A stretch of 64,000 bases of DNA from Prorocentrum cordatum (Eukaryota > Sar > Dinophyceae > Prorocentrales > Prorocentraceae), in contig CAUYUJ010017847.1 of NCBI GenBank assembly GCA_963575745.1, forward strand, positions 1 through 64,000, written 5' to 3'. The notes below the pieces were generated by a model that did not search any database, was not told the DNA's origin, and saw only the letters and a list, made by a program, of their open reading frames with translations. Position numbers and translations under genes: made by a program. This document shows, piece by piece, positions 47,544-57,168 of this stretch. The stretch's first letter is position 1. Every line of letters starts with the position of its first letter.

Positions 47544-50500
47544 GCGTCTACTGAGATCGGCATGGTCACGTGCGTCGCTTATAGCGCGGTCAAGGTGATC
47601 CCCGCCGATGGTGTACCTTAACCAGCAGAGGTCATCCAGATGCACCAAGGTGTTCGGTCCTATGGGGACGGATGTAGTTGTTCTGCTGGGTAGTGGGGGC
47701 CTCCGGCATGCTGGTGAGTGAGCGCCTGGGCTGCCATGGTAGAGAGGGGGAGGGAACCACCCATCGAGCCGTCCATGGGGGCAGGTCCTAATGACGCGCC
47801 GAATGTTCTGGCAGACATTGAGGGCCCAGGAGCCTGGTGCTGAGCAAAGTAGGGCCAGCGAGATCGTTGCTGTGCTGAGCTGCCAATCGCTCCCGACCTC
47901 TTCGGGGCCTCCTGAGTCTTCGTATGACCAGATTTCAGGTAGGCCTGCAGCGTGGGCCACCATATGCCTCCAGGCTCCCAGGAGTTCACCCACGAACCAA
48001 GTTGGGGTGAAGTCGGAGGGGCCAGGCGGGGTGCGACAGTAAAGGTGCTCGGCGATTGGGGCGTAACGCATGCCCGCTTTGACAAGTTGAGCCAACAGAG
48101 CGGAGTCCAGGAGGTCGAGGGCGTGCCTGTTGGGTGCCTGGCCAGGGCCTGCTCCTGGGTGACTCTGAGGTGAGGCGTCTGCTCGCGGCTCCTCTGGGTT
48201 GTAACTCCAGGGGTTGGCCAGCCTGTGGCAAGTGATGCAGGTTCGCCCTGAGGGGTCTCGGAGCACCCAGGAGCCACAGAAATTGCATCTCTCTCCTGGG
48301 CAGAAGAAATCCCGCAGCCGCAGCCTGTGGGCTGTGGTGGACCATGGCCACACGTTGTCGCTGCTGTCGCTTCCTTGGATGGGGACTCCGGGGATGCCCG
48401 CGGAGCTGGCGGGTATACCCAAGAGGGCCGGCTCCACCCATGGTACTGGGCCTCTACCTGCTTGTCGTCTCGAGTGCACGTCACTCCCCATTCGCTCGAG
48501 GTTCCCTCTCGTGATGGCCCACTGTCTGACGTCCCCATGGTCCGGAAAGTGGACTATATTTTGTCTGCGCCCATGAATTAGGACTCTGTGCGCATGCTCC
48601 ATAGTCTCCGCGGGGTCCTGCGTCCCGTCTGTTCGGTTAGGGCCACCGCTGTGCAGGGGAACAGCATCTTCGGGAGATCTGGTGGGCATGAGCATCCAAT
48701 ATGTGTCAAAACCGCTCGGGAGCTCCATTCCTATGTCGCAGTAGTGTGCAGCGGCGGCCATTGCAACGTACTCGAGCCGTGCTAGCTGTCTCTCAGTCAC
48801 TGAGGGGTCGGCTGCATCCAGTCTTTCCCTTCTTATGCTGGGATCATGAGTAATGCTCGCAAAGCGGAAGGCAAGGACCTGTATTGGGTCCGGTTGAACG
48901 CCTCCCAGACGCCCCTCATAGTCTCCTCCAGTGATGGACCATACTAGCCAAATGTGGTCCAGGATAGCGAGAATCGGAGCTGAAGTGGCGAGCCCCGAGC
49001 AACGCCCAGGGAGAGCTGGCTCTACGGGAGCCGCGCGCATGGGGCTGTCTGCTCGTATCCCTGGGTGGCCTGGGCGGCGCCCCCTCCACGCGTGGTGTAT
49101 GAGGAGCTCTAGGTTGCTAGTCTCACGCGATGTTCTCGGCGCTCCGCGGTTGGGAACCTCGCGCCACGGGCCATCAATGCGCACAAGGTGCCGACGTAGG
49201 GCCCTCATGGTGCCCCCCCTGCCAGAGATCCTGGCGTCCGCAACGCGTGGGCCGCAGATGGGTCCGTCCGCCTCACGGCTGGCCGCCCAGACAGCATTCG
49301 CGTGCCCAGTGGCGTCCAGCCACCGGGCGTGGAGGTCCGCAGCGCGTTGCCCTCTGCTCCTCAGCGTTTGGCTGGGGTCGTCAAGGTCTGAGGGGGCTGG
49401 CGGGTTCTCCATTCGCAACTCGTCCTCCAGGGCAAGGTCTGGAGATGGGTAGGAAGGGGGGTCCGCGAGGACGGAACCCCCGTGAGCCGTGTGGCTAACC
49501 ACGAAGGGCGAGCCGCTGCCCGACCAAAGGAGAGGCCCCCGCTCTCTGTCCTGTGTCGATTGGTCAGGTCCACGGCGGCATCCACCGAACGCGGCGTTAG
49601 GAAACTGAAGCCCAGGGGGCGGGTCGGGAGTGGAAAAGTCGGGAGAAGAGCTGGTGGACGAGGGAGGAAAGGCACGGGGAGATCCAGCCGCCGAGATCGG
49701 AGACCTTGCCCGATCGATCCGATCAACATGAGGAGCGGCCCCGACCGCAGGATCGGAAGCAACCCTGGGGATACGGGGCGAACGAGGAGGCACGTCGGGC
49801 CTTCCATCCGCCGATCCCGGAGAGGGAAAGATGCGATCGATCATCCCTGTGGAGGAAGGCATCCCCCTGCGATCACTGGAGTCAAGGACCCCCGACTCTC
49901 GCTCCACTCCCTCTGGTGGAAGGCCAGGCCCGCTGCCTGCTCCAAGGAAGCGACGGAAGGTCGCACTGTCAGTGTGTATACTGTCGACGCTCTCCCGTCC
50001 CGCCTCTGTGGGGGCTGGGTCACAGGTCATGTCCTCCGTCTGCCAACGGTCCCTAGGCCGAACGCCGTGAGCCTCCCTCTGTATGCCGTCGTCCGATCCA
50101 GGATAGCGACGGAAGGTCGCACGTTCTGTGTGTCTCGCGGGGGAGAGAGCCTCACCCCCTCCACCAGCGTCGTGCCTAGCGCTCTCAACTCCAGTGGGTC
50201 GACTGAAGGCAGCAGCGTTAGGGTGCACACAACTACCGCACCCACGCCCAACCCCCGTGGGGGGACGGTCTATAGCCCTTACTCCCACATCCGACTGATC
50301 CCTGGGTCGAACGCCTTGGGCCTCATCCAGCCTTCCGCCATCCGATCCAGGGTAGCGACGGAAGGTCGCACGATCTGCGTGTATCTCAGGGATGTCTGCA
50401 TCACCCCCTTCTCCAGCATTACGCATGCCGCTCTCGGGTCCATGGGGGCGGTCGAACGCTGCATCGGCGTCGGGATGTGCTTCACAGGTAGAAGGCCTGG

Positions 50501-51545
50501 CTTCACCGCTTAGCTCAACAGCGGGGACGGCCTCACTCAGCGCGGGCACGTCCAGGGGAGGGGGTTCGGCGGTGGGTTGGCGTGAGCCTCCGTGAAGCGG
50601 GCCAGGGCTGCGGGCAGGGACCTGCCCGTTCCTGTTGCCTGTACCCTCGTGAGCGTCCCCTGAGGGTATCAGTTCCCTGAGCTCCCACCCCGAGTCGCCC
50701 TGGCCCATGGGACGACCGCCGAGGACGCTCATCTGCGCCTCGTCAGTTGGCCTAAACGGGACTGGATCCGTGATGGGGTTTGCTTGTGCAAAAGCGAGGC
50801 CCTCTCCCCCCGTAGCCCTGGTGTCGCCTAGGGCCGATCCACTCTGTCCAACAGCGCCTGGAGAGAAAGAAATTAGGCGTCCCGCAGTGGGCATGGGAGC
50901 GGTAGGGGTGAGAGAGGCGGTCGGGTTAGACAGGAGGGCTTCGCGCCCACGGTCATCGCGTCCAGGGGAGCGACGGAAGGTCGCAGCGTCGGAGTGAATT
51001 CTGCCAGCGCTCTCACGACCATTCCCCATAGGGGTTAGCTCCCTGATGCCTTCTTCCAATTCACACCGTTCCCTGGGCTGAACACCGCGGGCGTTCCTCT
51101 GCCCGTCACAGTCCGTTCCAGGGTAGCGACGGAAGGTCGCAAGATCTGTGTGAATTGTGGGGATGGACGCGTTACCCCCTCCTCCGATGCTGCGCCTGCC
51201 GCTCTCAGGTCCCTGAGGGTGGCCTTGCGCGGCATCAGCGTCGATGTGCGCGCCGTAACCTGAGGGCCCGTTTTCTATGCTCAAGCTGCGGAGAGCAGCT
51301 TCGCTCGGCGCAGCCGCATCCAGAGAGGGGGGCGCGGCGGAGCGAGGGCAAAAGCCTATAGGATGCGCGACGGGGCCAGGGCGTCGCGACTGCCCATCTC
51401 CCCCCACTTCGCCTTCGTGGGCGCCTGCTGGGGGTGTCGGGCCCATGCTCCCCCCATCCACGCCGCCGAGGTCCCTGCGTCGGGAGCCGAGGGCGCCTCT
51501 CTGCTCGTCGCCGAACCGTGGGGGGATGAACTGCTTCAGGAGTGG
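47544..51545 (-). CDS. Giant element, N-terminal repeat region and zinc ribbon
   Basis: About 1,330 residues. The first part is Pro/Gly-rich with repeats of the form HTDxATFRRYPGSD (five in this frame) spaced by disordered linkers such as PTAGRLISFSPGAVGQSG. The second part is folded: APILAILDHIWLVWSITGGD, LARLEYVAMAAAAHYCDIGM, and a Cys cluster FFCPGERCNFCGSWVLR then TCITCHRLANPW, a zinc-ribbon-like C-x2-C...C-x2-C. It ends SDARDHADLSRR before TAG. It occupies the place of a LINE ORF1 but resembles no ORF1 class I know. Confidence 0.6.
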
Positions 51546-51825
51546 GGCCGTTGGCCCCCGTAAACCTCGCATCGCCATGTGCGGTCCCGCTATGCCCAGC
51601 GCTGCCTGGAGAAAAGGAAATTGGGCGCCCAGCAGTGGGCATAGGGAGAGTGGGGGTAAGAGAAGGGTAGCTAGGCGGGAGAACCTCATGCCTGCCATTA
51701 TTAAGTCCAGGGTGGCGACGGAAGGTCGCGCTGTCAGTTTGAAACAGAGGGCTGAACGCATCAACCCCGTCTACCACTGCGCGTCCGCCGATCTCGACTC
51801 CAGGGCAGCGACGGAAGGTCGCAAC
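49940..51825 (-). repeat. Seven identical 15-base hairpin repeats encoding ATFRR
   Basis: The plus-strand word GCGACGGAAGGTCGC occurs at about 49956, 50108, 50354, 50973, 51127, 51716 and 51807, always in the same reading frame phase of the repeat (ATFRR). It is an inverted repeat (GCGAC/GTCGC, 5-base loop). In most copies it follows TCCAGGGTA or a close variant. Confidence 0.9.
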
Positions 51826-52092
51826 TTCGGTGTGCATCACAGGGTTCAGGGAATCAACCCCTCCTTCCGATTGGTTGGGGGCCATCGGTCCTCGTGTGCC
51901 CGGAGCATCGGCTGAAGCGCTCCCATTCCAGGGAGCAGGGGGCGAGGGTTGTCCCGGCGGGATGGTGTCCTGAGATCCAGGGCGGGCATGTCCTGAGTCA
52001 TTCAGTCCACAGGTCCCGAGGCCGACGTCAGGTGATGCGGCCCTCGCCCCCGCAGGGATGACAGGATTATCGCCGATCGATCGCTCGGTCAT
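51545..52092 (-). CDS. Giant element, start of the polyprotein
   Basis: ATG at 52092 is the first ATG in this frame downstream of the spliced-leader relic, giving a ~190-nt leader. The segment holds two more ATFRR repeats (TEVATFRRCPG, TDSATFRRHPG) and a linker (PTAGRPISFSPGSAGHSG) nearly identical to one further downstream. Around 51545 the coding potential moves to another frame (TAPLLKQFIPPRFGDEQ). The open frame also extends upstream of the ATG through the leader to 52491, but that part translates non-element repeat. Confidence 0.62.
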
Positions 52093-52284
52093 CCATGGGG
52101 CGGCGGCCCTGATCCGATCTGAGCCGGGGGCCGCTGAGCCCGTCTGCGCGGCGGCAAGGCAGCAGCAATGGCCAGCGCGCCCAGGGGCCGGTGGGGGCCC
52201 AGGGCCGCGGGCCCCCGACGCCGCGTCTGGGCGCCCCCCTGAGCGGCGGGAGACTGCCCCGGAGAGAGCAGGCCCACCAGACGG

Positions 52285-52302
52285 CTTGAGCCAGAGGCTA
52301 CA
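52285..52302 (-). promoter_or_regulatory. Spliced-leader relic at the 5' end of the giant element
   Basis: The minus strand reads TGTAGCCTCTGGCTCAAG immediately after the target-site copy. The 22-nt dinoflagellate spliced leader contains GTAGCC, then ATTTT, then GGCTCAAG. Here the two outer blocks are exact and the middle is TCT. It indicates that the retrotransposed RNA had been trans-spliced, and it marks the full-length 5' end. Confidence 0.75.
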
Positions 52303-52318
52303 GGGCTGGTGGGGACAC
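52303..52318. repeat. Target-site duplication, 5' copy
   Basis: GGGCTGGTGGGGACAC, directly adjacent to the spliced-leader relic; one mismatch to the copy at 24575-24590. Confidence 0.85.
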
Positions 52319-52338
52319 GCGAAGCGTCTAGAATTGTG

Positions 52339-52510
52339 AGGAAGGCTCAAGCGGGAGCCGTTGTTGTTGTAACCCGGGGGCCAAGGGCCCAGTTTGAGCA
52401 GGAAGACTTGCCCTGTCAAAAAACAGGGTGCGAGCGTCGAGGGGCACCCTTTGATTGAGAAAGCATATGCACCGGTGGGGGGGATCAACAAAAAAACCTT
52501 CAGAAATGAG
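52339..52510. repeat. Composite-unit modules M5 and M6, copy 1
   Basis: M5: AGGCTCAAGCGGGAGCCG, TTGTTGTTGTAACCCGGGGG, CCAAGGG (to 52387). M6 from 52391: TTTGAGCAGGAAGACTTGCC, the hairpin CCCTGT-CAAAAA-ACAGGG (52411-52428), GTGCGAGCGTCGAGGGGCAC, TTTGATTGAGAAAGCATATG. M5 recurs at 55272 and, diverged, at 63886. M6 recurs at 62631. Here M5 and M6 are joined directly, giving the unoccupied version of the site used by the LTR element. Confidence 0.9.
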
Positions 52511-52513
52511 AAC

Positions 52514-53117
<604 letters not shown>

Positions 53118-53124
53118 ACACAAA

Positions 53125-53190
53125 CATTAGCCTGGCGATGAACCCATACATATGCAGTTATGAATACCGTCGTTGTGAGTATCGCATTCG
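53125..53190. repeat. Composite-unit module M1, copy 3
   Basis: TTAGCCTGGCGATGAACCC, ATATGCAGTTATGAATACC, then GTCGTTGTGAGTATCGC. It follows the trinucleotide tract and precedes the array as in the other copies. Confidence 0.85.
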
Positions 53191-54240
53191 GTGGTACTCT
53201 CTGTGGGCCAAGAAACGCTGTCCTGCGTGGGGGAGACGCGTGCGAACTGTGCCACTGGGACTTCGGTGGGGCTCCCTATGGGGCCACCAAACGCTGTCCT
53301 GGGTGGGGGAGACATGCGGTTCCCCCCCAATGGGGCCTTCGGTGGAGCTCCCTATGGGGCCACGAAACGCTGTCCTGGGTTAGGGGGGGACGCATGCGGG
53401 CACCCCCGCCTGGAGCCTTCGGTGGAGCTCCCTATGGGGCCACGAATCGCTGCACTGAGTACAGGGGACGCATGTGGCACCCACCCCCCCACCGAGGCCT
53501 TCGGTGGAGCTCCCTATGGGGCCACGAAACGCTGTCCTGGGCGCGGGGGACGCATGTGGCACCCCCCCCCACACTGGGGCCTTCGGTGGAGCTCCATATG
53601 GGGCCACGAAACGCTGTCCTGGGCGTGGGGGACGCATGTGGCCCCCCCCCACTGGTGCCTTCGGTGGAGCTCCCTATGGGGCCACGAAACGCTGTCCTGG
53701 GCGTGGGGGACGCATGTGGCCACCCCCCACTGGTGCCTTCGGTGGAGCTCCCTATGGGGCCACGAAACGCTGTCCTGGGCGGGGGGGCACATGCGGGCAC
53801 CCCCAGGCACCCCCCACTGGGGCCTTCGGTGGAGTTCCCTATGGGGCCACGAAACGCTGTCCTGGGCATGGCGGACGCATGCTGGCACCCCCACTGGGGC
53901 CCTCGGTGGAGCTCCCCAGGGGGCAACGAAACGCTGTCCTGGGCGTGGGCGGCGCATGCGGGCACCCCCACTGGGGCCTTCGGTGGAGCACCCTATGGGG
54001 CTACGAAACGCGGTCCTGGGTTAGGGGGACGCATGCGGGCACCCCCACTGGAACCTTCGGTGGAGCGCCCCATGGGGCCACGAATGGGCGCGGCGGACGC
54101 ATGTGGGCACCCCCTTTGGGGCCCTCCGTGGAGCTCCCTAGGGGGCCACGAAACGCCGCGCTGGGCGTGGGGGACGCATGCGGGCACCCCCCCCGGGACC
54201 TCCGGTGGAGCTCCCTATGAGGCTACGAAACGTGTGAGGG
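53191..54240. repeat. GGGGCCACGAA satellite array, ~80-105-bp units
   Basis: About 12 units with CTTCGGTGGAGCTCCCTATG and GGGGCCACGAAACGCTGTCC, separated by C-rich spacers of varying length (GCACCCCCACTGGGG). It is homologous to 21312-22530 but with different spacers. Confidence 0.93.
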
Positions 54241-54397
54241 GTGTGCCGAGAGCAGAGGCAATGAGCGGTAGGAGGGGGAGGGAGAAGCGGGAGGAGGAAG
54301 GAACGCGGGGCGCTGTCTCTTCAAAACGAGGACCCATCACCACAGGATGGTCGGGAACAAAACAACACAACAACAACAACAACAACAACAACAGCAG

Positions 54398-54429
<32 letters not shown>

Positions 54430-54432
54430 ACA
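54241..54432. repeat. Polypurine block, module M2 copy 2 and (AAC)n
   Basis: GAGCGGTAGGAGGGGGAGGG, then AACGCGGGGCGCTGTCTCTTC, AAAACGAGGACCCATCACC, GTCGGGAACAAAA, then (AAC)n/(CAG)n. Same order as 22531-22722 plus 23163-23190. Confidence 0.86.
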
Positions 54433-54560
54433 ATTTTAAGACTGTTCGCCCTTAAATGCTCGAGTGCCCAATAACGCGTATTTCCAAAACCCTCGATACC
54501 CGCCCTCTTCGTCTTCGATCGAACCCCTTTTGGGGGGTATACCTTTCTTCCCTGCAGGCC
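54433..54560. repeat. Composite-unit module M3, copy 2
   Basis: TTTTAAGACTGTTCGCCCTTA, ATGCTCGAGTGCCC, CCTCGATACCCGCCCTCTTC, TTTTGGGGGGTATACC and CTTCCCTGCAGGCC, near-identical to 23189-23320. Confidence 0.92.
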
Positions 54561-54679
54561 GGGCCCCGGCAAGCGGCGGGGCGGCCGCGGACCGTCGGCC
54601 TGGCCAGCGGCAGCGCTGATCGACGGGGCGGCCGCGGACCGCCGACCCGACCCCAAGAGAGACGAACAGGGGACCGACC

Positions 54680-54716
<37 letters not shown>

Positions 54717-54784
54717 CGTCGAAGACGACGGCGACGACGACGACGACGGCGGCGACGAGCGAAAGCGAGAGCGAGAGAGAACGA
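54561..54784. repeat. Composite unit: GC-rich spacer with (GAC)n
   Basis: Homologue of 23320-23524: GCGGACCGTCGGCCTGGCCA, then (GAC)n 54675-54760 with an internal GTCGAAGACGACGGCG. Confidence 0.85.
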
Positions 54785-55271
54785 CAGCAGGGCCACGAAG
54801 GGCACGAAGTAGGCCACGAAGGGCGACAGCGGGGACACGAAGGGAATGCGCATGGGGCCACGAAGAGCGCGAACGAGCGGGGGCCACGAAGTGCAGATAA
54901 TGCGGGGCCACAGAAGGCAACTATGGGGCCACTGAGGGTAGCAACTGGGCAACGTAGGACAGCGAGGGCGAGGGGGGCACAAATGGCGACAGCGGGGCCA
55001 CGAAGGGCACGCACATGGGGCCACAACGGGCGCGACTCCTGGGCGCTTGGGTGTCGGGAGCGCGGCGCTTGGGCTAATTGCAAGAAATCCCAACGCAAAG
55101 CCATTCTTCAGCGAGTTGCAAGCAAGTCTCCAGCGAGAGCGCGACTCCAGAGCGCCGGGAGAGCGCTTCTTGAACAAATTGTAGGGAAGTCCCAAGCGAG
55201 AGCGCGATTCCTGGATAAATGCGGGGAAGTCTCGGGCGGGAGCGGGGGTCCTGGCTAAAATGTAAGGAAGT
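54785..55271. repeat. GGGCCACGAAGGGC array and GAGCGAGAGCGCG repeats
   Basis: 54785-55060 is the GGCCACGAAGGGC array. 55065-55271 is the AAGTCYCAAGCGAGAGCGCG block. Order and much of the sequence match 23525-24005. Confidence 0.87.
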
Positions 55272-55313
55272 CTCAAGCGGGAGCCGTTGTTGTTGTAACC
55301 CGGGGGCCAAGGG
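55272..55313. repeat. Composite-unit module M5, copy 2, cut by the LTR element
   Basis: TCTCAAGCGGGAGCCG, TTGTTGTTGTAACCCGGGGG, CCAAGGG, then the left LTR begins. The M5-M6 pair resumes at 62625. Confidence 0.9.
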
Positions 55314-55437
55314 CGATCAAGACAAATCCCTGTTTCCTCGAAGCTGAAACGGCTATTGCGCAAAGCAAAGAGTGAGAGTAAGAGAAAGAAGATATAATAC
55401 AGAAGAGTAGAGAGCATGATGGGGAGTAACTTCAACA
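55314..55437 (-). repeat. 3' LTR (124 bp)
   Basis: On the element strand it runs from TGTTGAAGTTACTCC to TTGATCG; in the 5' LTR the end is TTCATCA. It contains the shared core CGGCTATTGCGCAAAGC. Confidence 0.93.
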
Positions 55438-55445
55438 CCCCTCCT
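55438..55445 (-). promoter_or_regulatory. Polypurine tract
   Basis: AGGAGGGG on the element strand, ending exactly where the 3' LTR starts with TG; it primes plus-strand DNA synthesis. Confidence 0.8.
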
Positions 55446-55581
55446 AACATGAAACTGGTGACTGTACACTACCAGTGAAAGGTTCTTGACGCTCCTAATC
55501 ATCTCTGTGGTTCAGAACCTCCCACGGGGCTCGCCGCGAGACCGTTCTTACTGTACAACACTAACATACACGAGCTATTAC

Positions 55582-57168
55582 TTAGATGAGCTCCTTCTCG
55601 TTTCCCACATCATCCGTCTGAGCTAGAAGGTCCTCGTCCCCGTAGCCGCCCAAGCCGTGCGAAACCTTCAACGCTTTTGGATGACGTCCGGCCTCCTCCT
55701 TGAATCCCATGCCTCCCATAAAACGTATAATCAAAGCCTCCTCGACGTCTTTGGTCCCAAGATCAGCTAAGTTAGTTTCACCGTCTACTCTGTGCATCTG
55801 GATCTTCCCCTTACCTGCCTGGTGCTGCATCCACAACAGCGCCGTGTCCAAGTGTCGCACCTTCCCGAGACCGATCCGGGAAGCGATCCCCTTGGAAGCT
55901 GCGCTGTCTGTCCGCAGACGGATCCGCAGCTCGTCGCCGAAGTCCCGGGCCATGGACTGCATGCCAAGAGAATGGCTCCTTCCTTTGACGTTCGCTACAA
56001 ATTCCGCCTCTCCTGAGGACAGAGTTGGACTCGTCTGTGTAGCAGACGAACATCGTAGGCAATGATTGCCGATCATCACTACCGTGCAGCTCACAGACTT
56101 CTGGTCTGTTAGGTTTGACGCCCAATCAGAATCTGTCCATTCGTCAACATACCCCACAGGATCCTGCATCTGGAACTGCTGAACCCACCGGGGGTGGCCC
56201 TTCAGGTAGCGCACCGCGCGCTTGAGCCGGTTCCAATGACTCACAGTGGGCTTGGTCATCCCACGGGCCAGTCGATTTGCAGAAAACTGTAGGTGCGGCA
56301 GATCTGCCGCAAGGCACGCTATACGCATAGTACATGACCTGTACAAACTCACGGAGCTATCCGCGAGCGGCTCTTCCGAGTGGTAGTCGCCGCGCCTGTC
56401 GCCTGGCGTGCCCACTGCTTTGAACCTGCTGCCGGTCAGTCCAAGCTGGTCTACTAGAAGATCCACGTGTCGAGGATCAGGCTCGTAAGTGACTGTCGGC
56501 ACACCGTCCTTCGTGCAGAAATCAACCAAACGGTTCAGAATGGTGATGTGCGTGTCGTCACCATCCTCAAAACCAAGCATACCTCTCTTCTTAAGGATCA
56601 TGTGCTTGCCGATTTCGTCAAACAAGCTGTTCATGTGGTCTACTTCCCCTATGAACACAAGATCGTCTCCGTGCCTCCACCCAATTGACAGTTTGTTCCT
56701 GCGCCTGTACAAACATGGGTTTGACACGCCAACGTCGTAGCCAAGCTTGGTAATGATGTCGTTAAAGAAACTGCCCCATTGGTTCGCTGCGTCGCGCGTG
56801 CCGTAAATGGTGCGAAGAAGCTTTCCGACCATCCCTGGGGTAGCATCCTCCTCCGGGAGGCGGATGTACATCTCCCGCACACACGGCGCATGGAAATGAG
56901 CTCTGCTCACATTCATCACCAACATCTTCAGACGAACCGGGGTGCCTCGCACCCGCCTCGTGGTTGTCATGAAATGGAACAGATATTTAAGGCTCTCTAG
57001 TGGTGGCGTCGCGGCAAACGTGCCTTGCATGAATGGGTCTTGCCACTTGTACTCCCTGCCGACCAGCCGGGAGCGAACCTCCAAATTAGCATCGTCACTT
57101 TTGTTGACATCGCACCAACGCACAGAAACCATGTTCTTCCCTTTCGCCTGTGCTGCTGGCACTTTTTC
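55582..57168 (-). CDS. pol: Copia element reverse transcriptase and RNase H
   Basis: RVT_2-type RT counted from 57162: RSRLVGREY near 31-39, motif A region LVMNVSRAHFHAP near 81-93, LLRTIYGTRDAANQWG, motif C-like GWRHGDDLVFIGE near 160-172. RNase H: DEWTDSDWAS, TLSSGEAEFVANVKG and RLRTDSAASKGIASR keep their D, E and D. In motif A the expected Asp is Asn (codon AAT, one G to A change from GAT), so polymerase activity is probably lost. Ends in a normal stop about 140 bases before the polypurine tract. Upstream the frame is continuous with the 57169-57660 segment except for one TGA. Confidence 0.9.
   Translation of the reverse strand, partial: EKVPAAQAKGKNMVSVRWCDVNKSDDANLEVRSRLVGREYKWQDPFMQGTFAATPPLESLKYLFHFMTTTRRVRGTPVRLKMLVMNVSRAHFHAPCVREMYIRLPEEDATPGMVGKLLRTIYGTRDAANQWGSFFNDIITKLGYDVGVSNPCLYRRRNKLSIGWRHGDDLVFIGEVDHMNSLFDEIGKHMILKKRGMLGFEDGDDTHITILNRLVDFCTKDGVPTVTYEPDPRHVDLLVDQLGLTGSRFKAVGTPGDRRGDYHSEEPLADSSVSLYRSCTMRIACLAADLPHLQFSANRLARGMTKPTVSHWNRLKRAVRYLKGHPRWVQQFQMQDPVGYVDEWTDSDWASNLTDQKSVSCTVVMIGNHCLRCSSATQTSPTLSSGEAEFVANVKGRSHSLGMQSMARDFGDELRIRLRTDSAASKGIASRIGLGKVRHLDTALLWMQHQAGKGKIQMHRVDGETNLADLGTKDVEEALIIRFMGGMGFKEEAGRHPKALKVSHGLGGYGDEDLLAQTDDVGNEKELI

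Larger units (their letters stand above)
24591..52302 (-). mobile_element. Giant non-LTR retrotransposon with spliced-leader 5' end, DNMT3-like domain and SF1 helicase
   Basis: Boundaries: a 16-base direct repeat (one mismatch) flanks the segment. The minus-strand 5' end starts with a spliced-leader relic and the 3' end has A8, as expected for target-primed reverse transcription of a trans-spliced mRNA. Length is about 27.7 kb, against the 3-8 kb usual for LINEs. The tract from ATG 52092 to TGA 26494 contains, in order, ATFRR repeats, zinc ribbon, RING-H2, DNMT3-like domain, APE-like endonuclease, reverse transcriptase, zinc linker, RNase H, Cys/His segment and UPF1-like helicase. About 15 frame shifts and two in-frame TAG codons interrupt it. 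The rest of each frame is free of stops, so the copy is either young or carries assembly indels. All segments point the same way with no spacer. The alternative, several adjacent genes, is disfavoured by the flush joins. Confidence 0.85.

Noticed and set aside
26494-52302. A chain of separate overlapping host genes or a biosynthetic cluster
   Set aside because: All segments have one direction, flush joins at homopolymers, retroelement enzymes in the centre and a common target duplication at the ends.
26494-52302. A CRISPR array, prophage or bacterial island
   Set aside because: No direct-repeat/spacer pattern, no phage or bacterial gene, and eukaryotic retroelement hallmarks throughout.
53160-54455. 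431-residue open frame over the 53-54 kb array
   Set aside because: Same satellite artefact, with frame changes between units.
54452-55450. 332-residue minus open frame with RSRWRLACN-type repeats
   Set aside because: Covers modules M3-M5 and the LTR; identical repeat words appear in 23.2-24.0 and 63.5-63.9 kb in different frames.
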